A DNA stretch of 64,000 nt from Fagopyrum homotropicum (GCA_033239125.1 BSWB01000002.1:8713001-8777000), one strand, 5' to 3'; shown: positions 44,147 through 55,477, counted from the stretch's first letter. A program made the numbers and translations. Notes: generated from the letters alone by a model not told the origin.

Positions 44147-45072
44147 ATCTATGCCTATTACACTTTTTACTGCGTGATTTATGTTACATGCATTTTTTCG
44201 TGATCTTGATCCCTTTGTACCGGGATGATTTTGGTATTGAACCCTTGTCTCTTAATGAGCAATGTGATTCACATGTATCTCTCTATTTAAAATGTGGTTT
44301 TGTGTCACTATGTATATATTTTGACCACCCAGTGATCTTAAAGTCTAAAACAACGTCAAGTCTAACTAACAACCTTATGATAGCGAAAGCTGCTGAAAGC
44401 TCCTTGATCCCCAACCAAAGACTCATGAAATGTGATGTCCAAGTAAATGGAAGTTGTATAAGTTTTTGTACTCTACCTACTGAGAGACATATTGTCTATC
44501 AATAAACTGATTATTTTCATACCAATATCTGTATTATAAACTCATGTTCATACAAGCTTTACAAAGCTTACTACGGATTCGACCTATTCAATTGCAGACG
44601 CTTTATCGAGCAAACAAAGGAGCATGTATTTGTCCAGGAATGGTTACAATCTATATTACTTGTGAGCCAAGTCCGTAAACCAAGTAGGGTGGGTGGCTCC
44701 TACCCGAGTGAATTCACTGGGCTGCAATCCATGTCGCTCATCTTAACCAATGTGCCTTATATTGGGTTGTACACCCTTGACTACTACAAAACTTGGTTGA
44801 TAATCCAATCAGATTTATTTTTATCCCATGTTTTTTCGCGGATGAATTTTTTTTATCCGACGAGACGATTAAACCTCAGAAAAACACTTCTAGGATCTTG
44901 ACTTACAACTGTCATTTTCTTGAGCCGTTGATGTCTTACCAATCTTACGATCTCTTTTTCTCACGAAAGGTCGACTTTAAGGACTACACCACCCAATCAA
45001 CAACCCATTATCAATTTACTCAAGCCACTAGGCAATACCAGCTTTCGCAAAAGAACAAAAATCATATCCTTA
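44147..45072 (+). other. Unassigned DNA upstream of the LINE ORF2
   Basis: Contains a 105-codon frame at 44188-44505 and two shorter overlapping frames at 44662-45083. None shows a motif I recognise, in particular no CCHC knuckle of a LINE ORF1. It may be the decayed ORF1/5' region of the LINE or intergenic sequence. Confidence 0.3.
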
Positions 45073-46450
45073 ATGATTATTAGTTTTTGGAATATTATAG
45101 GAATGAGCCGGAGTAACCTTCGAACAAACCTCAAAGCAATTTGTAAGATCCATATGATCAATGTTATAGCCCTTGTAGAAACAAAATCGGAAAAACCACT
45201 GGATGACCACCTTTGGAAATCAGCCGGTTTCGACAATATGATCTATTCTCCAACTACCGGAAGGGCCGGAGGTTTATGCCTTCTATGTAGGGTTGGGCAT
45301 GGGACGGGACAGGACGGGATTGGGGTCGTCCCGCATCCCGTCCCGCATATTATAAGTGGGACGGGACGGGATTTACAATATTTTTTCTTCGTTCCGCGGG
45401 CCCTGTCCCATGTGGGACGCGACGGGACGGGCCGAATCCCGCAAGAATTATTCGCTCATTTTATTTAACATTTGTACTTGTATTCACTCATATTTAAAGA
45501 CACAAATTATAAAAAAAATCTTGATACCGAATTACCAATATGATATACTACGGTCTTAGTATATTATAAGACAATTAGACATATACTTACATTATTATTT
45601 CTCTCTTTTTAATCTATATAATAGATATATTGATATATTTTACTATTGGTTTAGTGTTTTATAACCTATATCAGTATTAAATTATAATTTGTAGGTATTA
45701 TTCATACGTATATAGTATTCCTAAAAATACAAAATATTATTCATATATATACGGGACGGGACGGGATTAACCGGGATGGAAAGTCTCCGTCTCGCGTCCC
45801 GTCCCGCAAATTTTTCATGGGACGGGATGGGATACACATTTTTTTTCCATGTCCCTTCGGGATCGGGACGAGACGGGATTAACCGAGATTTGTGCCCATC
45901 CCTACGTCTATGGAAATAATATCAACTTAGAAACCAAACTATAACTCTCAAATTTAAAAATGATAGACTCATTTGTATTGAATTCAATTGTAAAAACACG
46001 GATAATAAAATGAACGTCATTTTTGTTTATGTCCCTCCACAAGAAACCTTGAAAAACCTTTTTTGGGATTCAATGTCCACCTTCATTTTCGACTCTGACG
46101 TTCCCTGTATTATCCTCGGAGATCTCAACGAGATTCAACAACACTCGGATAAACAAGGCGGTGCTCCAATTAATACAAATAGATTCAATAGACTTCTTAA
46201 CTTTAAAAACAATTGTAACTTGGAGGATTTGAAAACCACTGACAACGAGTTCACATGGAGAAAAAAGTGTAACGGAACAAATAATATCCTAGAGAAATTT
46301 GACCGTGTCCTGGTCCATAATCAAGTTCTTCAATGGTACCCAAATTTAACAACAAAAAATCACTCATTCACACTATCAGATCATTGTCAAATTCACTTGA
46401 TATTTCCACTACAAAAACTTTCACCCCACAACCATTTAAGTTGGAAATGA
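45073..46450 (+). pseudogene. LINE endonuclease (EEP/APE fold), split by a MITE
   Basis: The N-terminal block ISFWNIIGMSRSNLR..LKAIC..HMINVIALVETK (45073-45287) corresponds to the WNxRGLG and LxETK motifs. After the MITE the frame resumes near 45905 and, from 46010, gives VIFVYVPPQ, CIILGDLNEIQ (46110 region) and FDRVLVHN..FTLSDHCQI with the catalytic S-D-H near 46377. This enzyme nicks target DNA to prime reverse transcription. Stops near 45940-46010 make it non-functional. Confidence 0.87.
45288..45904 (+). mobile_element. hAT-type MITE, 617 bp
   Basis: Terminal inverted repeats TAGGGTTGGGCA (45288) and TGCCCATCCCTA (ending 45904) match at 11 of 12 positions. The flanks are an 8-bp duplication with one mismatch, CTTCTATG / CGTCTATG. 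Many subterminal GGGACGGGAC repeats point inward from both ends. No transposase is encoded. TIR sequence and 8-bp duplication indicate the hAT superfamily. It sits inside the LINE endonuclease and so is younger than the LINE. It has no fixed orientation. Confidence 0.9.
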
Positions 46451-48426
46451 TGTGGATCAAACGAAAATCTTTTGAAAATATAGTTCGACAAACGTGGCGG
46501 TTGAACTTCATCGGAAATGAAATGTATAACCTAACAAAGAAAACACAACTAATGAAAACAAAAGCAAAAGAGTGGAGTAAAACAAACTTCGGCAACATCT
46601 TTAGGAACTCAAAGACATTGAAATAAAATTTAAAGAAATTCAGGGAATCAACCAATCAAACCCAATCCAAAGAAATGACCTCTTGCAAAAAAATTTCCTA
46701 ATCAAACAAAACCGACTACTCTCTTTTCATCAAAGATATTGGAAACAAATAACCGAAAATAAGCATCTAAAAAATATTGATACAAATTCTAAATATTTTA
46801 ACCGCATTGCTACAGGTAGAAGAAATCGCAAACACATAAAAGAATTGACAACTACAAATGAAACTCTGCTTTCACGTGAAAATAAAATCCGCTTTGAAAT
46901 CAGGACGGATTTTATGAAAAAAATTAAAAAAACCCCAATTGGACAAACCTCTACTTGAAGAAAAACTCCAACTTATTATAAACAAAGTTAGTAATGATGA
47001 TAATTTAAACCTAACAAAAACCCCAACAAATGTCAAAATCGAAAAATGCTATCTTCGACATTGGGTGTGATAAATCTTTTGGTCCTGATGGCATGCCAGT
47101 TGGGTTTTTTTTCCAAAAATACTGATACGTTGTCGGAAACGACGTAACAAAAGTAGTTAACAACTTCTTTAGGAGTGGTAAAATGCTCAAACAAATCAAT
47201 AACACTTTTTATAACCCTTATCCCTAAAGTGGATAATCCAACAACAATGAGCCACTTTAGACCAATTAGTTTGTGTTCAATTTTATATAAAAGCATAGCA
47301 AAAATAATAACAAATAGAATGGAACCAATCATACCAAAACTAATCCACCTGTTGCCACAAACCGATAAATTCATGACAATATTCTTATTGCACACGAGAT
47401 TTTTCACTCCTTTAGATTAAAAAAAGACAAGGAATGGTGGGTGACCTATCAAACTTGATACGGAAAAAGTTTATGACCAAGTTGAATGGAATTTTATCTT
47501 CAAAATTTTGGAAAAATTTGGATTCTGCAATAAATTTGTGGGATGGATTAAGGAGTGTTTAACCACGGTTTCCTTCTCTGTCCTTGTTTACAATAGCCCA
47601 AATGAACAATTTTTCTCAAAAAAAGGACTTAGACAAGGTGACCCCTTATCACCTTATCTATTTATTCTCGGTGATGAAATCCTAACACAAATGTTACAAG
47701 ATGATAGTAACAATTCTGATAACCGTATTGGATTCTCTGTCAGTAGACAATGAATCCCAATTCATTTTCTCTTCTCTGCTGATGACATGATCATCTTTGC
47801 TAAAGCAAACATGGCTTCATGCCAAAGAACAAAACAGATATTGGAAATGTACTACTCCATATCAGGACAAAAAATCAACTATCAAAAATCTGCTTTTCAA
47901 ACAACAAAAAACACTAACAAAAACAACATCACCCACCTAAAAAGCATCTTGGCTATGGACCATACCAAGTCTCTTGACAAATATCTTGGTTGTCCAATCA
48001 TAAATGGTAGAGTGACAAAAGAAACTTTTGGGGATATCAATCTTAAAACTAAACATCAACTCTCGAAATGGAAAGCTAATTCCTTATCGCAACAAGGTAG
48101 AAAGACCCTCATTAAACATAATCTAGCGACCAAAACCAACTTTTGTTATGCAAAGTTTTATGTTGTCAGCTTATAATCTTAAAGGACTAGACAAAACCTA
48201 CAAAAAATTCTTTTGCAACGAAGGAGATCAACACATGCCTGTTATTAGTTGGTATGCAATTTGTAAATTCAAGAAAAATGGTGGTCTTGGAATGAGGAGA
48301 GCTCATATTCCAAACAAAACACTACAAATGAAACTCTTGTGGAAAATCCTTGCTGAACCAAATAACATATGGGTAAAGATCATAAATGAAAAGTATCTTA
48401 AAACTATAAATATACTAAATTACTAA
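46451..48426 (+). pseudogene. LINE reverse transcriptase
   Basis: Blocks across several frames: KVDNPTTMSHFRPISLCS and YKSIAKIITNRM (about 47230-47325), FGFCNKFVGWIKECL (about 47510), KGLRQGDPLSPYLFIL (about 47620-47670), and LFSADDMIIFAKA with the catalytic Asp pair at 47781-47786. KYLGCPIINGR and WKANSLSQQGRKTLIK follow (about 47980-48110), then MPVISWYAICKFKKNGGLG (about 48234-48290), all standard in plant LINE RTs. A TGA just before SADD and several frameshifts inactivate it. Confidence 0.9.
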
Positions 48427-49680
48427 AAGAAAGGTGCAACATCTTGACAATGGAATAACCTTATGAAACTCAAAACCGATTTCAAGAACGGACTGGTAAT
48501 ACTAAAAGTTTTTGGCATGACAATTGGATAACTCCTTCTCTGCTTATAAAAATGGCACAAAATACCAATTCCATTGACACAACCATAACATGCAGTCACT
48601 TCATCGATAACATCGGACAATGGGATGACATAAAAATCGAAAACAAATTAAAAAACATCTAAAACCAAGATATTAGGGGAAAAATAATGGAAACAATGAT
48701 TCCAAACAATGAAACACAATCGTGCTTTAATCATACAATTGCATGTGACTAGATATGAAAACTTGATACCCAACCCAAAATCAAAAGCTTCCTCTGGAAA
48801 TTTGCACAAAATGGTATCCCAACTGAACAAAGTTGGACGAAAGAAGAATAGCAGTTCAAGACATTGCGAACTATGCAACCACCATTGCGAGGATTTGGTC
48901 CATTTGTTCCTTGAATGCCCTTTTAACAAAAACAAGTTATTGGAAAAATTGACAAACCAATGTTAATCGAAACAAATAAAATTAATTGTAACAGCAAAAA
49001 AAACCATAAAATTCTAATTGAACTTAAAAATATACTTTGACTAAACAAACTTGCTTGCAACACAACCATTTGGTGGAGTATTTGGTACTTCAGATTCAAA
49101 ATCATCTTTTGTAATGAACTCACTGGGTCATGCAACAAGGTCATCGGCTTCATCAAAGACCAAATTCATAGGTGCAAAGTAAACACACTCGATGAAGATG
49201 ACTATGACTTTAAACAACTTAAGAATGTAAATCCTATAACAAGGAAAAAACATAATATCAAATGGGATAAACCAAAACCGGACTTTCATAAACTAAACTT
49301 TGACGGATCAAAATTAGACTCCGGAATTACTTCTATTGGCTACGTGATTCGGGACCAAAATGGAAATTAGACTACAAATCATGTCTTCAGGAGGCAATTA
49401 GACTACAAATTAAAAAAGTTGAAATTGATGGGGACAACCTCTATGTTATTAAGGCACTCCAAGGATGTTGGAGTTATCCTTGGGAGATCGAAATGATTAT
49501 TTCCGATTTCAAACTGGACCTCCGTTTTTTTGACGAAGTCAGATTATGCATGTTTTCAGAGAAGTAAACTGTGTTGCAGACCGACTAACCCATATGGGAA
49601 TTTCGACACCCAACGATGATCTTAAACTTTGTGTTCTCATCCGTAAGAATGCTTTAAGATGGACTATCTCTAGAAAATAG
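48427..49680 (+). pseudogene. LINE zf-RVT and RNase H-like C-terminus
   Basis: A zf-RVT-like motif C-x2-C..H..C (CELCNHHCEDLVHLFLECPF, about 48865-48925) is followed by WDKPKPDFHKLNFDGSKLDS and GYVIRDQNG (about 49260-49370), the start of an RNase H fold with the first Asp in NFDGS. Further blocks EIDGDNLYVIKALQG and FREVNCVADRL (about 49415-49590) complete it across frameshifts. The frame ends in TAG at 49678. Confidence 0.82.
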
Positions 49681-49716
49681 TTCAACCTAACCGCTTTCCA
49701 TTATAAAAAAAAAAAA

Positions 49717-50440
49717 TTGTTATAAAATGATTTTTTTTAAATTAAAAAATAAGGTAACTTTGGGGAAAAAAAATCTTGCGGGCAAAATTTTCTTACGGTT
49801 GATAAAAACAGCTTTAGTATTTCATTTGATATTTTAAAAAACAGTTTTTATAATAAGTTTTTTTCTATAAATATAGTCATATTTTACCTTGAATTTTTTT
49901 TAAAACAACAAATTTTAATATTTCATTTGATTTCTCAAACAAAATTATTTTTTCACAAGTGAGTTCGATATATCATATGCACATATTTAAATTGTAAAGG
50001 GATGTCAACTACGATTACAGTATTTTTTTTAAATGAGTAACCGTATTTAAACAAAAAAAAAACTTTTTTTTAAAAAAAATATAAAAGATGCTAAGAATAT
50101 TTTTACATAGATTTTTTAAAAAAAATTATTTTAAATTGACATCTTCTTACAATTTAAACAAAATTGGACATTTTTCGAAAAACAATAAAACACAAAAGCA
50201 CCAACCGAACTCAAAAAAAATATGTGGACACCATTCGAAATTTCCCAAAATAAAACTAAACGTATATCACAATTCATCTAAATTTATGTAATATTTACAT
50301 AAAAGTTAGCATATTGTGGCATAGTGGTCCTTAGTGGACATTCATTCAATAATTCGAATTAAAGTATAGCTTTATTTTGCAGTACAATAATAATTGAATT
50401 ATGGTCTTTATAAGAGTTTCACTCACAATCGGCTTGTATG
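49717..50440. other. AT-rich intergenic DNA
   Basis: Long A and T runs with no open frame of note and no recognised repeat. A weak TATA-like TCTTTATAAGAG lies near 50408 and could serve the fragment that follows. Confidence 0.5.
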
Positions 50441-50858
50441 AAACCTAAAATTTCAGCCCTCTTCTCTCTCTTCCACTTCGCCGCTACCTCAGCCCTCTTC
50501 TCTCTCTTTCGTATCCATCTTTCCAGGTCGGAGCTTCCTCATCGTCGTTCCAGGTCGCTGTTGATTCTTCACAATCTCCAGCTCAGCGAGCCTCAGCCTC
50601 AGATGATGAATTGAAGACGGATAAAGTTTCAGAAGTCTCAGAAACTGCAATCGAAGGTATATATACGACTGCGTTTGTTGTTTCCGATGATCTTCCGGTT
50701 AGTTTCAGTTGTAATTGTAATAATCGATTGGGTGTAGTTGAAAATTCACAGATTCATGATGCCGAATTTTGTATCTCCCTATGGATATAATCCCTTATGC
50801 CATATGATCCCACCGAGGGATAATGGAAATTTCAGATCCAGCAAGAAACGGAGCGAAG
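50441..50858 (+). pseudogene. Possible host-gene 5' fragment with two exon-like blocks
   Basis: 50441-50656 is rich in Ser/Leu codons and locally GC-richer than its surroundings. One frame stays open to its end (SSSFQVAVDSSQSPAQRAS, then ELKTDKVSEVSETAIE) and stops at a good splice donor, CGAAG|GTATAT at 50657. A second block, 50752-50858, follows a CACAG acceptor, encodes FVSPYGYNPLCHMIPPRDNG in one frame and also ends CGAAG|GT. The frames do not join cleanly, and the open frame of block 1 has no ATG. A 19-bp direct repeat (CAGCCCTCTTCTCTCTCTT) lies in block 1. I do not recognise the protein. It may be a captured or decayed gene start. Confidence 0.3.
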
Positions 50859-50921
50859 GTGCAGTCAGATCCTTCTCATTTCTCTGTATTACATTTTTCA
50901 TTTTTTTTTTACTATTCTAGA

Positions 50922-51536
50922 TCTATAAATCATATCTTATATGTATTAAAGGAGAGACTCTTTTTGCCACATGTCAACGTCACGTTTATCAAAGCCTAAA
51001 AATTATTTTTAAAAAGTTAATTAATTAAAATTTAAATAATTAAGAGATTTACTAAAATAATTAAAACACTAATTATCTTTAAAAAATTTGTTAGATACGC
51101 GATTTAAACAAAAATTATAATTGGATTTTTTTTAAAGTTCATATCATCTAACCAAATCCAAAGATTCAGATAGATTTTGTTTTGATTGTAAATTTTACAA
51201 AATAAATAAAAAATGTAATTACAATTTTTATGATCAATTTTATTAAATAGTTAACAATTCTCAACTTTACTTATGGGATATCATAAATTAAACTTCCTTA
51301 ATATAAACAAAATTCGTGGGTATAATAATATTTATTTGTAGAATAACGTTAAATCTTCACTTTTTCAACCTATAAATATCATCTATTGTTGTCCAATTTT
51401 CCATAAAAATTAATAAGTAGTAATAACTTTTATCCATACATTTATGTATGGATTTAAAAAAATTTTAAAAATAACATAGTATTATATATAATTCAATATT
51501 GTTCAAAACCCGCACAGAGTGCGGGTATTACACTAG
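50922..51536 (+). mobile_element. Non-autonomous Helitron, 615 bp
   Basis: Starts TCTATAAATC and ends CTAG. It lies between A (50921) and T (51537), the Helitron target dinucleotide. The 3' end carries a perfect hairpin ACCCGCAC-AGA-GTGCGGGT (51508-51526), 10 nt before the end. All four hallmarks of a Helitron are present. It is AT-rich and encodes no Rep/helicase. It moved by rolling circle using another element's enzyme. Confidence 0.88.
51508..51526 (+). terminator. Helitron 3' hairpin
   Basis: An 8-bp perfect stem with a 3-nt loop, the signal that ends rolling-circle transfer in Helitrons. Intervening spacing to CTAG is 10 nt. Confidence 0.85.
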
Positions 51537-52060
51537 TTATTAGTTTGTTTGAATCGCCCCGTCCTTACTATTGATCATGCTCTCCAAATTGGTACAATTT
51601 TGATTAAAACAGCAAGTTTCAGATAACAAGAAAATATAATTTCAGTCTCTTTTCATGACACTACAGATAGCAAACCAATGAACCATTGCTCATTGTGTGA
51701 GAAATTATTAATCCGTACAGGCTTGGTGCTTATTATAAAATGTGTTTGTTACTTATTATAAAATGGGTTTGTTGCTATTTTTCATATTGAACGGTCATTA
51801 ATTTGTTTTGGGATATTCTTTATCTACAGCCTTTCCTTGACACTATCGCAGCAACTAGATTCTTCAAAAATCAAATTAAAAGGTATTGAATCTTTTTAAT
51901 GTAATTTCAGCCTCTTTTTAATGTAATTTTTTCAATTTGTTGTTCTTCTTTATCATAATAGGATGCTTAAGCGTGTCATCACCTCATATTTACTACTATT
52001 GATTTATAATTAGGGTTAGGATTCGTCTTTATGTAATGAAGACGAATAATTATCAAAGAG
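51537..52060. other. Unassigned AT-rich DNA
   Basis: No open frame, repeat or domain recognised. It might be the upstream region or intron of the resistance-gene relic that follows. Confidence 0.4.
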
Positions 52061-52140
52061 CACGAGGAGGGGCCAAGATCCGGACTCTGATGTAGATTCA
52101 ATTAATCTCATAGACAAGGAAAAGAAACTCATGTTAGAAA
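52061..52140 (+). pseudogene. Second CC-NB-LRR relic (about 80 bp)
   Basis: The frame RRGQDPDSDVDSINLIDKEK followed by KLMLEM aligns with RRGRDPGSYVNSDKVIGRDK and KKVILDM of the relic at 2781-3104, with a 6-bp deletion removing the residues before DKEK. The nucleotide match is clear over about 80 bp. It ends exactly where the LTR of array C begins at 52141, so the insertion or a later deletion cut it. This suggests a former cluster or duplication of this gene family. Confidence 0.6.
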
Positions 52141-52826
52141 TGTTGGAGATTTGTGCTGAGTCTCAACGGAACCATTGAGCTTGTTGTCGAGACAAGGTGC
52201 AATAAGTTACTCACATGTGTGTCACGATGGTATGGGTTGCGGGAGGCAAGCCAAGTGACCGGCACTTAGAGTAACTAGTGATTACGGGGTAAAAGTATGG
52301 AAGCTAATTAAATTAAACTAAACAAAAGGACATGGCTATCACGGCTATGTTGAAAGTTAGTTTAGTTAAGCCTCATGACTATCTTGGGACATTGTCTTGA
52401 CTCAGTCATGACAATGCCATTACTTGACAAGAGCGTTATTGGCCTTACCAACGCCTAGGCCATTTTGCGGCAGAAATTGAGAGTCCGACGCTTTGTGTTT
52501 TTGGGACACATTATGGAGCGTTCTTTCGGCATTCCTCATTATATTAGCTCGAAAAAGTTGTTACAAAGTTTGAGAGATATCCAAGCACAAATGTCCATTG
52601 AGCTCCAAAAAGCTAGCTAGTGAGCTGTTCGATGAGCTAAGCTAGTTTGAGCTAAGCTCATGTGTATTAGTTGACCTTGGAGCTTCACCTAGCTATATTG
52701 AGTTAGTCAAAGCTCATTGATGAGAAAAAAGTCGGGCCGAAAAAGCTACCTGAAATTTGGGCTTTTTGTTGGCCCAATTGAGTTGGGCTTGGGCCAAAAA
52801 GTAGTTATATAACCCTAACTTCTCTC

Positions 52827-52914
52827 AACCGCCAATAACCGTTTGTAACCGCTCCCAACCGCTTTAGTGGCGGTTATTCTCCCCAAAACCGTGGCCCCCT
52901 ATGCCTATAAAAGG
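52827..52914 (+). promoter_or_regulatory. Array C LTR core promoter
   Basis: Four AACCG copies (at 52827, 52837, 52847 and 52857) and an inverted CGGTT (52871) lie 30-80 bp upstream of CTATAAAAGG (52905-52914), a strong plant TATA box. AACCG fits a MYB-type core. Transcription should start about 30 bp downstream. The same layout recurs near 58290 and 63711. Confidence 0.7.
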
Positions 52915-53316
52915 AGAGTCATTTGCACTTGATTGAACATTCGTTTTTGCAACAATAAAGCTTCTAGTTCCATTGTATTGACATTGGATAGGCCTTCTTA
53001 TAAGCTTGTTTGCAAAACTCGAAAGACCAGTATAGTTCCTTTGTATTGACAAAGGATAGGCATCCATCTTAGTTTGGTTTTATATTGACAAAACCTAGGA
53101 ATACCCTTTCTACAAAGTAAGACAAGTAAGTCTCTTACTTAGTCTTTGTAACGTGTAGCGTTTTATCCCACTAAGGTATTTGGATATTCTCGGTGTAGGG
53201 GAGAATACACTTAGAAGGAAAATTAATTTATGAATGACTCATTACATATCCAAGTCAATGGTTTTTACATATAACAACCGGTTTATAAGACATGTAAATG
53301 AACTTAACTTCTATTA

Positions 53317-53561
53317 GAGTTTTGTCTACTCCTTTTTGGAGATTACAAACTCTTGGTAGAGTTTTGTCTACTCCTCTGGAGACTACAGACTCTTGGTTGA
53401 GTTTTGTCTACTCCTTTGGAGACTACAAACTCTTGATTGGGTTTTGTCTACTCCTTTGGAGACTACAAACTCTTGATTGGGTTTTGTCTAATCCTTTGTG
53501 GAGATTACAAACTCTTGGTTGGGTTTTGTCTACTCCTTTGTGGAGATGACAAACCCTTGGT
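53317..53561 (+). repeat. About 43-bp minisatellite in array C LTR 1
   Basis: About six head-to-tail copies based on GAGTTTTGTCTACTCCTTTG and GAGACTACAAACTCTTG. Copies vary as GGAGACTAC or GTGGAGATTAC. LTR 2 has its own version at 58703-58950 with a different order of variants. Confidence 0.9.
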
Positions 53562-53789
53562 TAATAACTTTTTTTAGTTCAAGGTAATTATATTAATTTG
53601 TTTGGCAATTGGGAGAACCGTCTACTCACATAAGTGAGACTACGGCCCTTTGGTCCAAAACCGGACACCGAAAATCCAACAATCTTCTAAATGTATTATA
53701 CATTTGATATATGTTTTGCATACATATGTATTTGCATAATTTAGGGTGTGGTTTTGACGATTGTTTTGTTGACTTGATTTTGTTAAGAC

Positions 53790-54422
53790 ATGATGGGTGA
53801 CATGGCTGTCATGGATTTGCTACCGTCCAAACAATTGGATGGTTTTGCAAGCATCTCTTTTGTCATATGGCAACGAAAGGTGAAGAAGATTTTGACGTCC
53901 TTAAAGGTGGACTACATACTTTTTGAGGGGGCTCCCGGGCCGCCAGAAATTGGTCCTATCTTGGGCCATAATGGGTTGATGAGGACCCGACTACAAACGC
54001 AGTGGAGTGTTGATAACTACACTTGTAGAGGAATCATTCTCAAGAGCATGTCGCCGTACATGTTGGATATCTATCATGACTTTGAGTCCGCAAAGGATCT
54101 TTGAGATGCCTTGGAATTTGAATATCATGGAACGATGTATGAGACTTCATTTTTCAGGTATGTAATGGAAGATGTACGTCCCATGTTCTCTCAATTTGAG
54201 GAGATGAAGGAGATGTTGGCACATATGGACAAGTATGGAAAGAAGTTGGATAAGTCTACGAAAGTGGGTATTATCATCCGGAAGATCCCTCCATCATGGG
54301 TTGATTTCAAGCGCACCATGTTGTTGTTTGAGATCGGAGGATTATTCATGAAGGATTTGGGAATATATTTCAAGCAATGGGAGAAAATTCTCTCAAAAGT
54401 TCCCAAGGAAGAGAATCTATAA
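53790..54422 (+). pseudogene. Copia-type Gag, unit 1, one in-frame TGA
   Basis: The ATG at 53790 starts MMGDMAVMDLLPSKQLDG. The pattern FVIWQRKVKKILTSLKV, then IILKSMSPYMLDIY, ESAKDL-stop-DALEFEYHG, then IIRKIPPSWVDFKRTML fits the UBN2/Copia gag fold, where the stop position is normally Trp (KELWESL-like). TGA at 54102 thus comes from TGG. The frame then stays open to TAA at 54420 after SKVPKEENL. The usual CCHC zinc knuckle is absent, so it is a short Gag of about 210 codons. Gag would form the particle. Confidence 0.82.
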
Positions 54423-55417
54423 AGGATGATCTTGTAAGTATCTTACTATGTTAAAACTATGTATAGGCTTCGGCCATAGTTTGTAATGCCTTATCAATAT
54501 TAATAAAGAATTGTGTGTGTTTTCGATTTTACACTTGTGTCAAGATCGAATGAAAGCATGGTTGTTTGTCATATTTATGAATGTTTGAGAGCTTAGTTCG
54601 ATTGCACATTCTACTGCTGAATGTCAAATGGTAAAACACTCAAACATGATCCTGTTTGAGAAGGACATAAGTCTTATCAATTATTTATTAAAAGCCAAAA
54701 AAATCGCTATGACATTGGGCTTGATAAACAAGTCAAGATATGCGCAAACTTATGTTGAGACATTAAGTGTTGACATGGACTTGTTGTCCAAAAAGTCCAA
54801 AAAGGGGTAAGTGGAACACTAAATAAAGCTCGTGACATGCCTTGTGAATAAGCGAGTGTCAAGCCCAAGAAATGGCTAAAGCGGGTTGAGTAAAGGCGCA
54901 CGTAAGTGCCCGCCTTGGCTATGTCATGCTGCACAAATGACAAGGCAAACCATGGTCCTAAGGTGTGTCAAAATACCTAAGGAAAGACAAGCCAGAAGTG
55001 ACTCATCGAAGTCTCTTGGATGTGCTATGTCAAGGCCCAAGCCAAAGGGCTAACTATTGGTTGTAAAAGACTTGAGCAAACTATGTTACTCGACCAGTTC
55101 TCGATAATGAATCGGGTGACTCGACCGGAACATGACACTGAAGGGAGCGACCCGACTGGCTACTTCAGGCAACTCGACTGTTTATAACCGCCACGTGGTC
55201 GACTTGATGGTCTTGTCAGTCGACGCAACTGGACATAGCTTTTATGAAACCGTCGAGTAACTGCCAAGCAGTTGACTTGATTGGTTTGTCGGGCGGCTCG
55301 ACCGACACTATTTAGAACACGCTGGCTTGCATTTTGTTAACCATTCGACCCGACTGGGACAGCGGCCAACCTGAATGGTTTTGACAGGGACTTGTGATTC
55401 TTAGGAATTACTAAAGT

Positions 55418-55477
55418 GATCGGCTCGATCGGTTCTATGATCGGCTCGATCGGTTCTATGATCGGCTCGATCGGTCC
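55418..55477 (+). repeat. 21-bp GATCGGCTC tandem repeat, three copies
   Basis: GATCGGCTCGATCGGTTC plus TAT is present in two full copies and a third partial one. The second array unit has one full and one partial copy at 60857-60895. The internal GATCG...GATCG symmetry makes each copy partly palindromic. Confidence 0.9.

Larger units (their letters stand above)
45073..49716 (+). mobile_element. Decayed L1-type LINE with C-terminal RNase H
   Basis: The plus strand carries, in order, an apurinic-type endonuclease, reverse transcriptase, a zinc-finger RVT region and an RNase H-like domain, then a stop at 49678 and a 12-A tail at 49705-49716. This order is that of plant L1-type LINEs. More than a dozen frameshifts and stops are present, and a hAT-type MITE splits the endonuclease. 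Element ends and target duplication could not be set at the 5' side. Confidence 0.9.
52141..53681 (+). repeat. Array C LTR 1 (1541 bp)
   Basis: Runs TGTTGGAGATT to AATCCAACA with 7-bp terminal inverted repeats. Contains AACCG-rich upstream sequence, a TATA box at 52905-52914, AATAAA at 52954-52959 and a roughly 43-bp minisatellite at 53317-53561. It joins the resistance-gene relic at its left edge. Confidence 0.95.

Noticed and set aside
53298..53549. 83-codon frame of repeated peptide units
   Set aside because: Translation of the LTR minisatellite in array C; a matching frame in LTR 2 is broken.
53682..53700. tRNA primer site after array C LTR 1
   Set aside because: ATCTTCTAAATG does not match TGGTATCAGAGC or the other common plant primer sites I know.
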